Assembly: GCA_023213395.1 (NCBI GenBank)
Contig: CM041465.1
Span: forward strand, 137,337,741 to 137,401,740
Direction of reading: 5' to 3'
DNA: 64,000 nt
DNA from: Cycas panzhihuaensis
Taxonomy: Eukaryota; Cycadophyta
In this document: piece after piece, positions 47,300-57,670 of the stretch
Layout: each line of letters starts with the position of its first letter
Numbering within the stretch: the first letter of the stretch is position 1
Translations under genes and position numbers: made by a program
The notes under the pieces: generated by a model
Seen by the model: only the letters and a program-made list of their open reading frames with translations
What the model was told of the DNA's origin: nothing
The model's database searches: none

Positions 47300-50260
47300 A
47301 CTTTAAGAGGGTATAAAAAGCATCATTATTTCAACCCCTACTTGATGATTTTAGTTATTTTAAGGATTTGTTAAAGCTTGCTAAACTTGTCATTGGCAAG
47401 TGGTTTGGTGAAGACATCTATTCCAAAGGATAAATTTCCAACTAAATAGTTCCATTACTAATCAGGTCATATATAAAAATATGTATAGTTCAATATACTT
47501 AATCTTTGAGTAATGTGCATGATTACTGATAACATAAATAACTCTTTAATTATCAATATGTAATATGATAAACATTTTCAAGAAAAAACCAATTTCATCA
47601 AGTAAAGGTTTGATCCACAAAGTTTCTTTGATTAACTTAACTAATGTATGATATTTAGCCTCAATAATAGAAAGAGTAAGATATTATATCTTCACCGAAC
47701 TATATGATAGGACCGTAACCAAGATGAAAAATATAACTCGTTGTTGACTTTCTTCCACCAATCACTTGTCTAATTAAAATCTGAATAGCTAATCAACTCA
47801 AAATCACCATCAAATTATTCATATTAAAGATCATGATGGATAATACCTTAAAGATATTGTAGAATTTTCTTAACATCATTACAATAAGATTCATAAGGGT
47901 CCCACATAAATCGAGAATAAACACCAATTACGTATGAGATGTTAACTCGAGTATGTCTAATATATCAAATTATTAAGTAAATACTAATATAAAATAACCT
48001 TAATTAGGGGAGAATCATAAATGATGTTGAGTTTTACTCCACTTAAAAATGAGTAAGGGTAGGCTTGCAAGCATCCATTTTAAATTTCTTAAGTAAATCT
48101 ATAATGTAGTTAGGTTGTGAAATTGAAAGACTACTATTTATTTGAAGCACTTGAAATTTAAGAAAATAACAAAGTAAGCCAAAATCAATCATCTCAAAAT
48201 TATTCTTCATGTCATTCTTGATATATAAATAGAAGTAGTATTATAACTAATGATGACCATATCATCTACATAAAGAACTAGAAGTGTAATCTTATTACCT
48301 TGACATCAAAAATAGAGATTGGAATCACTCACACATCTAGAAAATCCATGATTAATAAGATAATGATACTTATTAATTTTTTTTTTTTTAATATTTAGCC
48401 TTAAATGCTTGTTTCAAACAATACAAAGACTTCTTGGATTTACAAACTAGATCATAACTAAATTCATAATTAGGAGGTTAGACCATGCAACTTTGCTCTT
48501 TAAGATCATAATTTAAGAAAAGATTTTTTGACGTCTGTTTGATGAAATTACAATATAAATTTAATATCCAAAGAAATAAAAAACTTGATAATATTTATTT
48601 TAGTAATCATAGGAAAAGTCTCAATATAATTAACTTTATCGATTTCTAAGAAACCTCTAGTTACCAATCTACCTTTATATTTCTTAATATCATAATCAAA
48701 ATAAAATTTTGTTTAATAGACCCATTTGTAACTAGGTTCTTATAAAGGGGAAAAGCATTGCCTCTTATATAATTTTTTTATCAAAGCATCATACTACTCA
48801 GCCATAGTAGCATTCTAAAAGGGATTGTCTTTAATTTCATCAAAAGATTCGTAGTCTTCAAGTTCTATTTCCTTGTCCATAAGAGCATAATTAGCTTGAA
48901 GCATTTAAGTAAAAGTCCTTTTAGGAGTGAAAGAATTATACATATCAAAATTAATTATGGTAAGTGTTTTTTGAAACCATTTAGGTTGTCTTTGAGTATT
49001 TGAAGTTTCAACATCTAAATTTACATTATGAGAATCAACTAAATCATATTAATGACCACCACAAATATGAGAGATAGAAGGAGAAGAAACATGACCACTT
49101 GAGATAGAAATACTTGAGCCAAAAGTAATGCCATGAGATGGAATATGAGTAATGTTATTTATAAGAGGAAGCAAAGAAGCACTAACATACTCATGAGAAG
49201 GATAAATGTATAAACCATTCTCATCAACCTTAGCATAATGATTAATAAATACTTTATTAGAAGTAGGATCAAAGTGTTTATACATTTTATACTCTTTACT
49301 ACAACTTATAAAGATATATCTTGTACTTTTTAAATCTAATATTTTCCTTCATTTATTAGAAATATAAGGTTGTAGAACACTACAAAAGATCTAGAGATAT
49401 GGCACTATAGGTTTCCTACTCAACTATTTTTCTTCAAGAGTAATGTTAAAAACAATACTAACATGTAGATGATTTAATAGATAATTAGTACAAATGATGA
49501 TTTCAACCCATAATTTTAGTTCTAAGCCCTTAAAATATAGTATGTAATATGCCATTTTAACAAGAGTTATGTTTTTCTTCCATACTACACCATTTTATTG
49601 AGGGTATATATAATAGAATATCGAAAATGAATGTCATTCTTCTTTCCAAGGCTTCAACATATTGATTTTATAACCAAATTGATTCTAGAAAAGGGGTTTG
49701 AATTTAAGAAATCTATCAAACAAATCACTTTTTTGTTTAAGAATATAAATCCAATATTTATATGAAAATCGTCAATGAAAGTAAGTAGATATTTTCTTCT
49801 TAATATAGAAGTTACTTGAAATGGTCCACAAATATTAAAGTGTATCAACTCAAGAGAATATTAGGCTTTAAAAATAACCTCAGGAAATAAAGAATCTATG
49901 TGACGTTTCTTATAATACATTCCTCAAAGGCATAATATATTATGGAGAGATTATGAAATAACTATATTATGCTTTTGCAAAATATTTAATTACCCATAGT
50001 TGATATTACCAAATAAAAAATGTTATAACTTATTAAAAGAAACAAAATAAGCAATGTATGAAGAAAAAGCAAATCTCATACCATATTCTTAAACATCATA
50101 CCTTCTACTAGTCCATTCATATCATATAGGTTATATAAACCATTGTTATGATCATTAGTACCTGAAGTAATAACAACCCTATAACGATCTCCGTAATTCC
50201 TTTTTTACAAAACCTTTTTTTTGTAAATTCAACCTTATAATTTTTTTGACAAAGTTAGTA
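47300..50260 (-). pseudogene. Ty1/copia element CP2 (decayed)
   Basis: Read on the minus strand from 50230: pre-integrase (NGLYNLYDMNGL), integrase core (IHFNICGPFQVTS, YLLTFIDDFH, 49848-49720), linker (YKHFDPTSNKVFI near 49270), RT with an intact active-site box Y-V-D-D at 48272-48261 (TLLVLYVDDM), and an RNase H end near 47650-47400. Frameshifts and stops are frequent. Gag and protease are missing because the element is cut at about 50262, where the LTR of element B begins. The surviving order is diagnostic of copia. Confidence 0.8.
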
Positions 50261-50610
50261 AACAAAGGTTGCTTGGGAAAGCAAAGAGTGCCCCCGAACG
50301 AGGGGAGCATTCCCTCTGGAGGCCCCAGGGGCAGAAAAGAGCTGCAAAAATGGGTCCAGGATGGCGAAACGAGCTAAACGAGTATAAACTCAGGCATGCA
50401 TAGGAGTGGCACGCAAAACGTGATAAAAGGGCCCTGCGAAAAATGCATTGGAAGGGTGCCATAAATGCATTCGCAAGAAGAAGCGAGTCGAAGGCTATGG
50501 GAGCACAACAGGAGACAAGGCCAGAAGGCAAAGGTGATCTGGGGATAGAGACGATCCAGAGGGCTGTCACGAGGGAGAAAATAGAGACAGTGCCCATTGG
50601 GGTCCCCGCC

Positions 50611-50619
50611 TATATAAGG
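50611..50619 (-). promoter_or_regulatory. LTR TATA box (B)
   Basis: The minus strand tccttatata corresponds in position and context to the E1 TATA box at 3801-3810. Confidence 0.6.
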
Positions 50620-51048
50620 AAATTCGACAGAAAACAGATTCATTTTCACGGGCTTTTAAGAGAATCCAGAGCCATTCCCTTACGCAGCAGAGCACTACCT
50701 AACTTTGGAGGCACGCAGAGGGAGATTGGACCATTGGATCAGAGCGAGAGGAAAACGGTTGGGACCGTCGAGACGAGATAACGAGTGTTATGTCAGATCC
50801 AGTGAGTGGATCCCACAAAACCCAGCCCATCTCTTGGTTTCAATTTTATTGCTTTTTGTTATTTTTACGTAGGTTTTTGGGACCCATATGAGTGAGAAAA
50901 GGCCTCCCGGAGTTCGAATTGGACCCAGAAAGAGGCAAGATCGGGGCATTAGGCAGCCATGGTCTCAGTGGACCCCGCAGGGCCCACCCAGAAGATTTTT
51001 TTTTATTTTTTTAGGCAGGAAAACCCCCCCTTTTAGGTTGGTGTTGTT

Positions 51049-51152
51049 CGCACTGCGACAAAGATCGCGGTGCCGCGATCTTTGCCGCGGGGCCCCGATC
51101 ACCAAGGGACTAGTGCCAAACTTCAGGGTACCGCGAAGTTTGGTGCAGTGCG
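51049..51152. other. Three-stem cruciform/RNA structure in LTR B
   Basis: Outer arms CGCACTGC (51049-51056) and GCAGTGCG (51145-51152) are perfectly complementary. They enclose a 12-bp hairpin with a 2-nt loop (51059-51084; arm CAAAGATCGCGG) and a 9-bp hairpin (51116-51124 with 51135-51143; arm CCAAACTTC). All arms are perfect. Confidence 0.85.
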
Positions 51153-51285
51153 AAGGCAGAACTGCAGAAAAAAGAAGATAGGGGCCTAGGAGGCCCCAAA
51201 TCTCGATCAGGTGGAGCTGATGGGTGGTTGAAGGGATAAAGAGCTAATGTAGGCTAAGATCTTACTAGTTTCATAGTGTTTGCAG

Positions 51286-52790
51286 GCTATGATCATGGTG
51301 GAAACCTGCAAGAACATAGGCATGGCCATGTTGAGCTTCATCGAGATGATGAGCTGGGAGGACAAGGGAGTCCTATGGAGATGCAGGTTGTTGAAGGTGG
51401 TGAGGACACCTCAGTACATGTCGGACGAGAGGCTGCTGATAGACATTGTGTCACACTGGGATCGGAGGAGGCACGTTTTCCACCTATCCCAGGTGGGAGA
51501 TGTAAGAGTGACACCTGGGGACATTAGATGGATAGTAGGAGTACTAGCGACTGGGAGGCCGGTAGCACTAGGAGCGATGCCTAGCAATGAGGTAGCACAC
51601 ATGGAGGCAGCGACATTCTTTACAGGATTAGATAGATGGGAGAGGCGAGGCGTTCCTCTCCAGGATATGGTCATGTCAGGGATTTCTCGAGTGAGGAAAT
51701 TGATTACTTTATGCATTCTGTTCCGGGTTTCCTAGAAACAAAACTATAAGGACATCCCAGGAGGGTGGATGGATGTAGTGTGCCGATGCAAGGCTGACGA
51801 GAGGATGGATCGTCCACTGAGTGGCGAACCTCGCCGCACGCCTAGACGCCATCGAGCAAAGAAGCCGTGGAGGATTGTCATATAACACATTATTACAGTG
51901 TTAGTTTTTTGATCACTGGGGCAAGGGTAGGGGGACCACACCCTATTGTAGAGTGGGCCCCGATGGTCCATGATGGCGACTAGATTGAGAGGGACAGAGG
52001 ACCAGGCTCATGTCTGATGCTCAGTGGAGGCCATATTACTATACCTCCTCACCATGATGGACTATATAGCAAATCCATACAGGGCAGTGAGGTGGGACAA
52101 CGATGATGAGGCAGGAGGGGGTGCCCTGTGAGACGATGAGGGCAGAGATGGAGGTGATGGGGCTGGCCCATCACGACCTGCAGGAGAGGTAGGTCCGTTA
52201 GGGACATCAGGTGGAGGAGCAGGGCCATCTGGGACTGCCGGCACAGAGGCAGGCCCATCAGGGGCTGTAGAGGCGAGCAGGGGGGTAGTGACACTGGCCC
52301 ACAGGCTACAGATCGTGAGGAGATCTGGAGAGGTGACAGTAGAGCCAGTTGCGGAGAGGAGGGAGGCCATAGTAGAGGAGGTACCAGAGGAGGAGGTACT
52401 AGCAGCTGGCAGAGTGCTAGAGGGGGAGGCAATACCGAGTCGAGGCACCTACTGCACTCAAGTGAGACATAGCCTTTTCCTATCATGGTGATAGTGGTAT
52501 AGGAGAGACTTCAGGGGATGGAGGGGAGGCCCCGCATCATAGAGATGGAGCAGGATCGTGTCTAGGTGCGATACGATCGATTGGTTGAGGACATGGTGTC
52601 AAGGTCAGCACGGAGCAAGACACAGACACATACAGTAGTGATGACCTCGAGGAGGCCATGAGACGAAGGGAGCGAGGTAGGGAGCTCAGGGAGACCCAGG
52701 AGGAGTCTCAGAGAGATGTAGTCCCCAGGAGAGGAATCACACCGACCAGGAGATGATGCCCCAGGAGCAGGGCAATAGTAGAGTAGTATG
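51286..52790 (+). pseudogene. Antisense ORF of element B, plant-mobile-domain-like
   Basis: Open for 150 codons at first (51280-51735): NIGMAMLSFIEMMSWEDKG, RLLIDIVSHWDRRRHVFHL, QVGDVRVTPGDIRWIVGVL and TGRPVALGAM. It continues after stops with FRGTEDQAHV, ANPYRAVRW and a Gly/Ala/Glu-rich tail. E1 has the same series on its antisense strand (3163-1401). The F-H-L-x(2)-G-D-V-x(2)-T-P-x-D-I pattern followed by G-x-P-V is like the core of the plant mobile domain; function in retroelements is not established. Strand, position between pol and LTR, and conservation in two diverged elements support a real former gene. Several stops occur after 51735. Confidence 0.68.
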
Positions 52791-53329
52791 CATGTACTTG
52801 ATTTTTGACAAGGGAAAGCGCGGGCCTCCAAGGGGACCATATATAGAGTCATATGATTGTACCCCCCTATAAGGACACCGGCTTCCCATATGTATGATAC
52901 GACACATGATTTTGATGTATATATAGACAAGGTGATTGGTACCCCATTTTGATATGTGATGATTTGTATATTTTGTTTGATAATTAATATGTATGGTTTG
53001 TATTTTGTTATGATTATTTGTTCAAGTTACACATATTTCTTTTCATGCAAGGCCGTATACCTAACTGGAGCACACACGACCACTAGTAGAGGTGATAGGC
53101 ATATGTGGGGTTAGGAAATAGAGCGACACGGATGTCCACATGGGAGCATAGTGGGATATACAAAGGAAATACTAAGTGAGAGGGGGGAGTAACGATACTC
53201 TAGAGCATCGTCCTAACTGGGGGATGACCAAATAGGAGGACAAGGCCCTAAGGAAGAATGGGAACAAGGGTTCCACGGGAGGAACCAGAAGAAAACAAAA
53301 GAGACCATCCCAAACCACCCTTCCACCCA
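52791..53329. other. Spacer of element B
   Basis: Non-coding. 52790-52960 is conserved with E1 (1230-1390, reverse complement), and the part near 53270 matches E1 near 870-900. Confidence 0.55.
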
Positions 53330-53405
53330 TGGCTGGGAGAAAAGGGAACAAACTTAAGATAGTAGTTTAGGCTCATTTCAGAGCGTGGACGAGGTGACAG
53401 CAAGG
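53330..53405 (-). repeat. Single copy of the post-pol repeat unit
   Basis: The reverse complement reads gagcctaaactactatctta and tgttccc..ttctcccagccatggg, the unit that E1 carries five times at 455-860. Confidence 0.8.
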
Positions 53406-53409
53406 TCAC

Positions 53410-54462
53410 GAGTAAAACTTCTTAAGGAATTTCCTGTTAACGGCTTTCTCAAATTCAAGACCCTCCAGGGTGGCGATCCTCAGAGGCGCCTGCACCGAGG
53501 CTCTCGATAATGACAAAGGGCCAACCCATCCGGGCCTCGAATTTGGCCAAGCCATGAAGATATTCCAGTTTGAGGACATGGTCCCCGGGAAACAAAGGAC
53601 GGGAATGAAGATGTTTATCGAGGTCCTTTGTGAGCGAGCTTTGATGCTAGGTTAGCCCGGTAGGTAGCTGCCGCCTCTCACCCAAAGATTCGAGGTCCAA
53701 GAGGCGAGCCTGGTGGATCGACTCCTCATCGATGAGACCCCGAAGAGAAACTCGCAGGGAGGGAATCTCAACTAGGTGGGGCACGGAGCCCACTAAGTGC
53801 TCAAGCAAGGCTTCATCATCTTCGAAGTAATCCACCCCATGGATGACCTTACTTCGAATAGATGAAGTGCTGGAGGAAGTAGGAGCAACGGGACCATGGT
53901 GGTCATCAGGTTGTCCAATATCCTCGACAGACTCTAAGGGAGAGTCAAGAAGGGGCTCCTCAGAAGGAGCGAAAGGTAGTTCTTCAAAACCATCACCTGC
54001 GGGGGGTGGTGAAGATGAAGAACCAAGGACCTGTGGGTCAAAACGTGTAATGATATGTGTCACAAAAGGATGACTAGTCTCACTAATGAAAGAGGTTCTG
54101 GGTGGGGATCTAGAACGAGATAGGTGCATCCTACTAGTGTAGAGGAAAGAAACGGGGTGAAGAAAGCCCTCATCCTCGTCATGAGACTCATTGTCGCTAA
54201 ATGAGGTGAGGTACTCATAGCTCCCAACACCAATAGAGGCAAAGTGCATAAGACTATGAGAAGAGGATGCGAGATCTTCTTCGATGTGAGATAGATTAGG
54301 TATGCCGATGGAGCAAGTCGAGGTGTGAGCAGAAGGGCCTTGGCTTGCCTGATTGACAGGGTGAGTTTGTTTAACAGGTGGATGCTCACAGGAGACAACT
54401 CTCATCCGTCCATCATGGATGAACTTAAGGTGGCCCCAACGAGTCGAACACACGACTCCCAT
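53410..54462 (-). pseudogene. Protease-linker / integrase-tail fusion, element B
   Basis: A 271-codon open reading (54462-53647). It starts after the protease with STRWGHLKFIHDGRM, passes through the Ser-rich linker (GVGSYEYL) and VIHGVDYFEDDEALLEHLV, then joins [20 protein letters not shown], which is the integrase C-terminus as in E1 ([11 protein letters not shown]). The join is in frame and skips RT, RNase H, the integrase zinc site and the catalytic core. After the stop at 53647 the integrase tail continues in other frames (DHVLKLEYLH; LKKFY near 53425). An in-frame join allows a single Gag-Pro-tail product in principle, but upstream stops argue against activity now. Confidence 0.85.
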
Positions 54463-54870
54463 CTAGTCAAGCCATGGTCGACCCAAGAGGAGATTGTAGT
54501 CGACGTCAACGTCAACGACTACAATGTCTACGAGGATAGTCTTGCCCTCGAGAGTGAGTGGGATCGAAACAGATCCCAATGGGGTCTTTTTGCTACCGTC
54601 ATAGCCTTGTCATCGCCATGGAATAGGTTCCAAGGCAGAAATACCAAGCTCTTGCATAACACGCAAGAGCATAGCATTCACGGAAGAATCGTTGTCGACA
54701 ACAGTTCTTCGTAGGGTACAGTCAGGTGTGTCTATGGTGATGGTGAACGAGAAGTTCTATTGGCATTCCCTTTCACACGTAGGGGCGAGATCTTTAGGAT
54801 CAAAAGAAATGACAGGCTCATGGGCTTGGGTAACACCCAAAGCGTGAATGGGCGTGTCATTCGATCCTAA
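54463..54870 (-). pseudogene. Retropepsin of element B (active site altered)
   Basis: Reads DPKDLAP, ITIDTPDCTLRRTVVDNDSS, MQELGISALEPIPW and YNLLLGRPWL. The catalytic motif is D-N-D-S-S where units A and C have D-N-G-S-S; the Gly is needed in the flexible active-site loop of aspartic proteases. Two nonsense codons follow (after PIPWR and after RPWLD). The enzyme is therefore certainly inactive. Confidence 0.85.
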
Positions 54871-55181
54871 AGCTTCCAAAAGGAGAGTCCACTGCTTGGG
54901 ACAACTCCTCAAAACATCCATCAAGGACATTCCCGCAGTGATAGTATGGAGTTAGTCAACGATAAAGAAAGGCTTACCCTTTGTAGGAGGTTGGGTAAGC
55001 ACTCTTCAGAAATTGTAACGACCAGGATGTACGGGAATGGCCTTGGGAAAAAGTGACACTTCTGGAGGAGAGTTTTTCAGAAGACGATTGGAGTGTGCGG
55101 CAGAAGAAGAGGCACCAGCTGCCTCTTTAGCAGTTTGAGACCGAATAAGGGCATACAAAGGAGTAGCCTCAAGCATTTAGA

Positions 55182-57503
55182 TCACCTTCTTTCCCTTATT
55201 CTGGGTGATGGAGTACGTCGTTGAGGGGAACCAGAGGAAGAGGACGAATACTGAGTGCCCTTCCCTTTATCGCGGGTAGGACGGGAATTCGGGGATCTTC
55301 CCCAGCTCCGGTTGTTTTTGGGCTGAGTGTTACGATCGCGTTCCCCATGTTTGGGGAACGGATCCTTGTGGATCGGTTGGTCTGGATTAGGCCTTGAGGC
55401 CTGTTTAGGGGATGAGTCATGTTGAGGGGCATCCATGAGATGTTGGGCCCTACAACATGAGTCATCATGGAAGCACTCCCCATGAATGGAACACCACTTC
55501 TTCTCAAGCAAAAAATCTGTCTTCATTGCTTGAGAGGACTGGGTGTTACCATTCCTAGGGAGGGAAGCTTGAGTAGCTTGTTGGATTTGTTTGTTAGAAG
55601 TTGGTGATAAAGGAGCTTATAGTTTGAGTTCTTTCATCATACGTTCAAATGAATGTATAGCGGATGTAAGTGGGTCTAAAGTCTTCTCAGTTGGATGAGA
55701 AGAAGACCTAAAAGATTGTTGAGGTTTAATATCTTTAGTTGGAGGTGGTGCCTCACGTCGTTGTGAAGGCTTGAGAGGCTTCTTGAGTCCAACCTAGATC
55801 TTAATAGCCTCAAGTTCTAAGCACTTTGCAATAGCGGAGTCACATGTAGTCACCCCTATTTTAAGGACTTCTACGTGGACTTCAGGACGAAGTGCATTAA
55901 CGAAGAGATCCCTCTTCAACTCCTCGGGCAACGTAGCCTTAGTAGAATGAAGAAGGTCATGGAACCACCGTACAAAGTCACGATTCATATCATCTTGACC
56001 TTGTTTGAGTGATAAAAGAGATCTCATTCCACTTTCAAATGGGCGAACAACATCAAAATAATTGATGAACTCATCCATAAGTTACTAGAACAAAAAAATG
56101 GAATGAGCTAGAAGACGATAAAACCACTTAAGGGCATCGCCTTGTAAAGATCGACGAAATAGTTTAATTAAGATGTGGTCATAGGCCCAGTAATCAATAC
56201 ACGCCATAGAGAAACTACGAACGTACTACGTTGGGTCTTGTGAGGAAGTTTCATCAAATTTAGGAACTTCGGGAGGATGAGGCGATGGATTGGTTCTTAA
56301 TGCCTCAACAAATAGTGGCGTTGATCTATAGTCCATGAAGGGACGTGCCCTTGCCTGGACTATAGGATCGACGAATGATGCAGTAGGTAGTGAATAAGGA
56401 ACGGATAGGGGTGATAAACCTATCCCTCCTTGAGGAAATGCCCCTTGTTGGAAGGGGGCTTAAGGATAAGCACCTTGAAAGGGAGTTGGGTTCCCTTGCG
56501 AAGGCACAGCAAAAGAGGCTATGCTAGATGGTGGAAAAGGAGGGTGTGGAACCGGGTTTTGTCTGTATGGGACACCCGTGGGTGGCGCAACCCCATATGG
56601 ATGTAGCAGGTCCACCCCGTAAGCTGGAATATGATTCCCTTTACCCTACCCCCATGGTTAAGAAGTATAACCTGGGGGTATGTAAAGAGAAGGACCATGG
56701 GATTGGTTTTGGAGATACGTGGGAGTGGGTCCCACACGACTAGTGGTAGAAGCGTTAGCAGGCCCCCTAAACCTACTAGAAAACACATGTGCCACATTAG
56801 GAGGTGGCACATTGGCTTGACTCAGAAAAGGTATGCTAACCCCAAGCTGGGAGAAAGACATACCTTGAGAGGGTCCCAAAGAGCTAGGACCATGACGAGG
56901 AACGGAAGGCGCAACATGTGTCCCCAAAACAGTTTTATGGATGGAGTGGGACGAATGTGTAGGCACGAAAGGATTAGTCGTTACAGGAGGTGTAGATGCG
57001 GATGAAGAAAGTGGGAGAGGAGCGGACGAGGAAAACGCTCCACCACGAAAAGCATCTTCAAACCATCTAGGACAAGGTTGAAGACGAGCAGCTTGAAAGC
57101 ACTTGTTAAGAGCTTCAACCACGTCAGCAGAAGGGGTATCAACATGATCATAAGAAGTAGATGGGACTTCAAATGAAGTAGACCCCTCAGGGAACTCCTC
57201 ATAAGAATCACCAACTGGATGGTAAATCTCAAAAGGAGATGGTCCTTCTACCGTATGAGTAGAAGGATGGGTGTCAAGTGGGTGACATTGGTCACCCGGG
57301 TAGTAAATAGGATCGTCACCCTCTTGGGTGGATCCTGGAATAGATGCGGGAAACTCATGAGTTCCCAAGACCAAGGTGTGATAGGCCCAATCGGAGGGGT
57401 ATCCTTCCATGGTCGAATCAGAATCCGGTGATGAAAGAGGACGATACCTAGGATCTTCTAACAATGGAGGTAAACCACATAGGCAACGAGAGAAGCATCG
57501 CAT
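55182..57503 (-). pseudogene. Gag of element B
   Basis: The N-terminal reading 57503-56658 (281 codons) is acidic and Pro/Ser-rich (VVEALNKCFQAARLQP, PRWFEDAFRGG). The Gag core lies at 56078-55794 (DEFINYFDVVRPFESGM, MNRDFVRWFHDLLHSTKA). A zinc-type motif CSIHGECFHDDSCC with spacing C-x2-H-x4-H-x4-C is near 55500. It is related to, but clearly different from, the Gag of A/C. Several frame breaks lie at about 56650, 56090 and 55600. Confidence 0.82.
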
Positions 57504-57650
57504 ACAAAGCTTGCCAACACTTTAGAAGAAGGAAAGAGCCATACGGAGTGCACGTTGGGGGCTGCCCAATGGAGGAGATAAAGAGAAAGGAACTACTAGA
57601 AGGTAGTAATATCAATAGGAAGGGATGAGAACTAGCTCCCTTACTGGCAA

Positions 57651-57669
57651 GTCCCCAGTATGGTCGCCA
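57651..57669 (-). promoter_or_regulatory. Primer-binding site of element B
   Basis: The minus strand TGGCGACCATACTGGGGAC starts one base after a CA-ending LTR (57671). TGGCGAC...CTGGGGA sites, attributed to tRNA-Arg, are typical of Ogre/Tat elements (recalled, not checked here). It lies about 150 bp before the gag reading. Confidence 0.7.
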
Positions 57670-57670
57670 T

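Larger units (their letters stand above)
50262..51250 (-). repeat. 3' LTR of element B (truncated)
   Basis: Aligns with 3240-4140 of E1. The homology breaks at about 50262, just before the point where E1 would lead to its RNase H insert, so B cannot tell us whether that insert is ancestral. The start is approximate. Confidence 0.6.

Noticed and set aside
50888-51181. 97-codon plus-strand ORF in the LTR of B
   Set aside because: It spans the hairpin block and is not conserved in E1; probably chance in GC-rich DNA.
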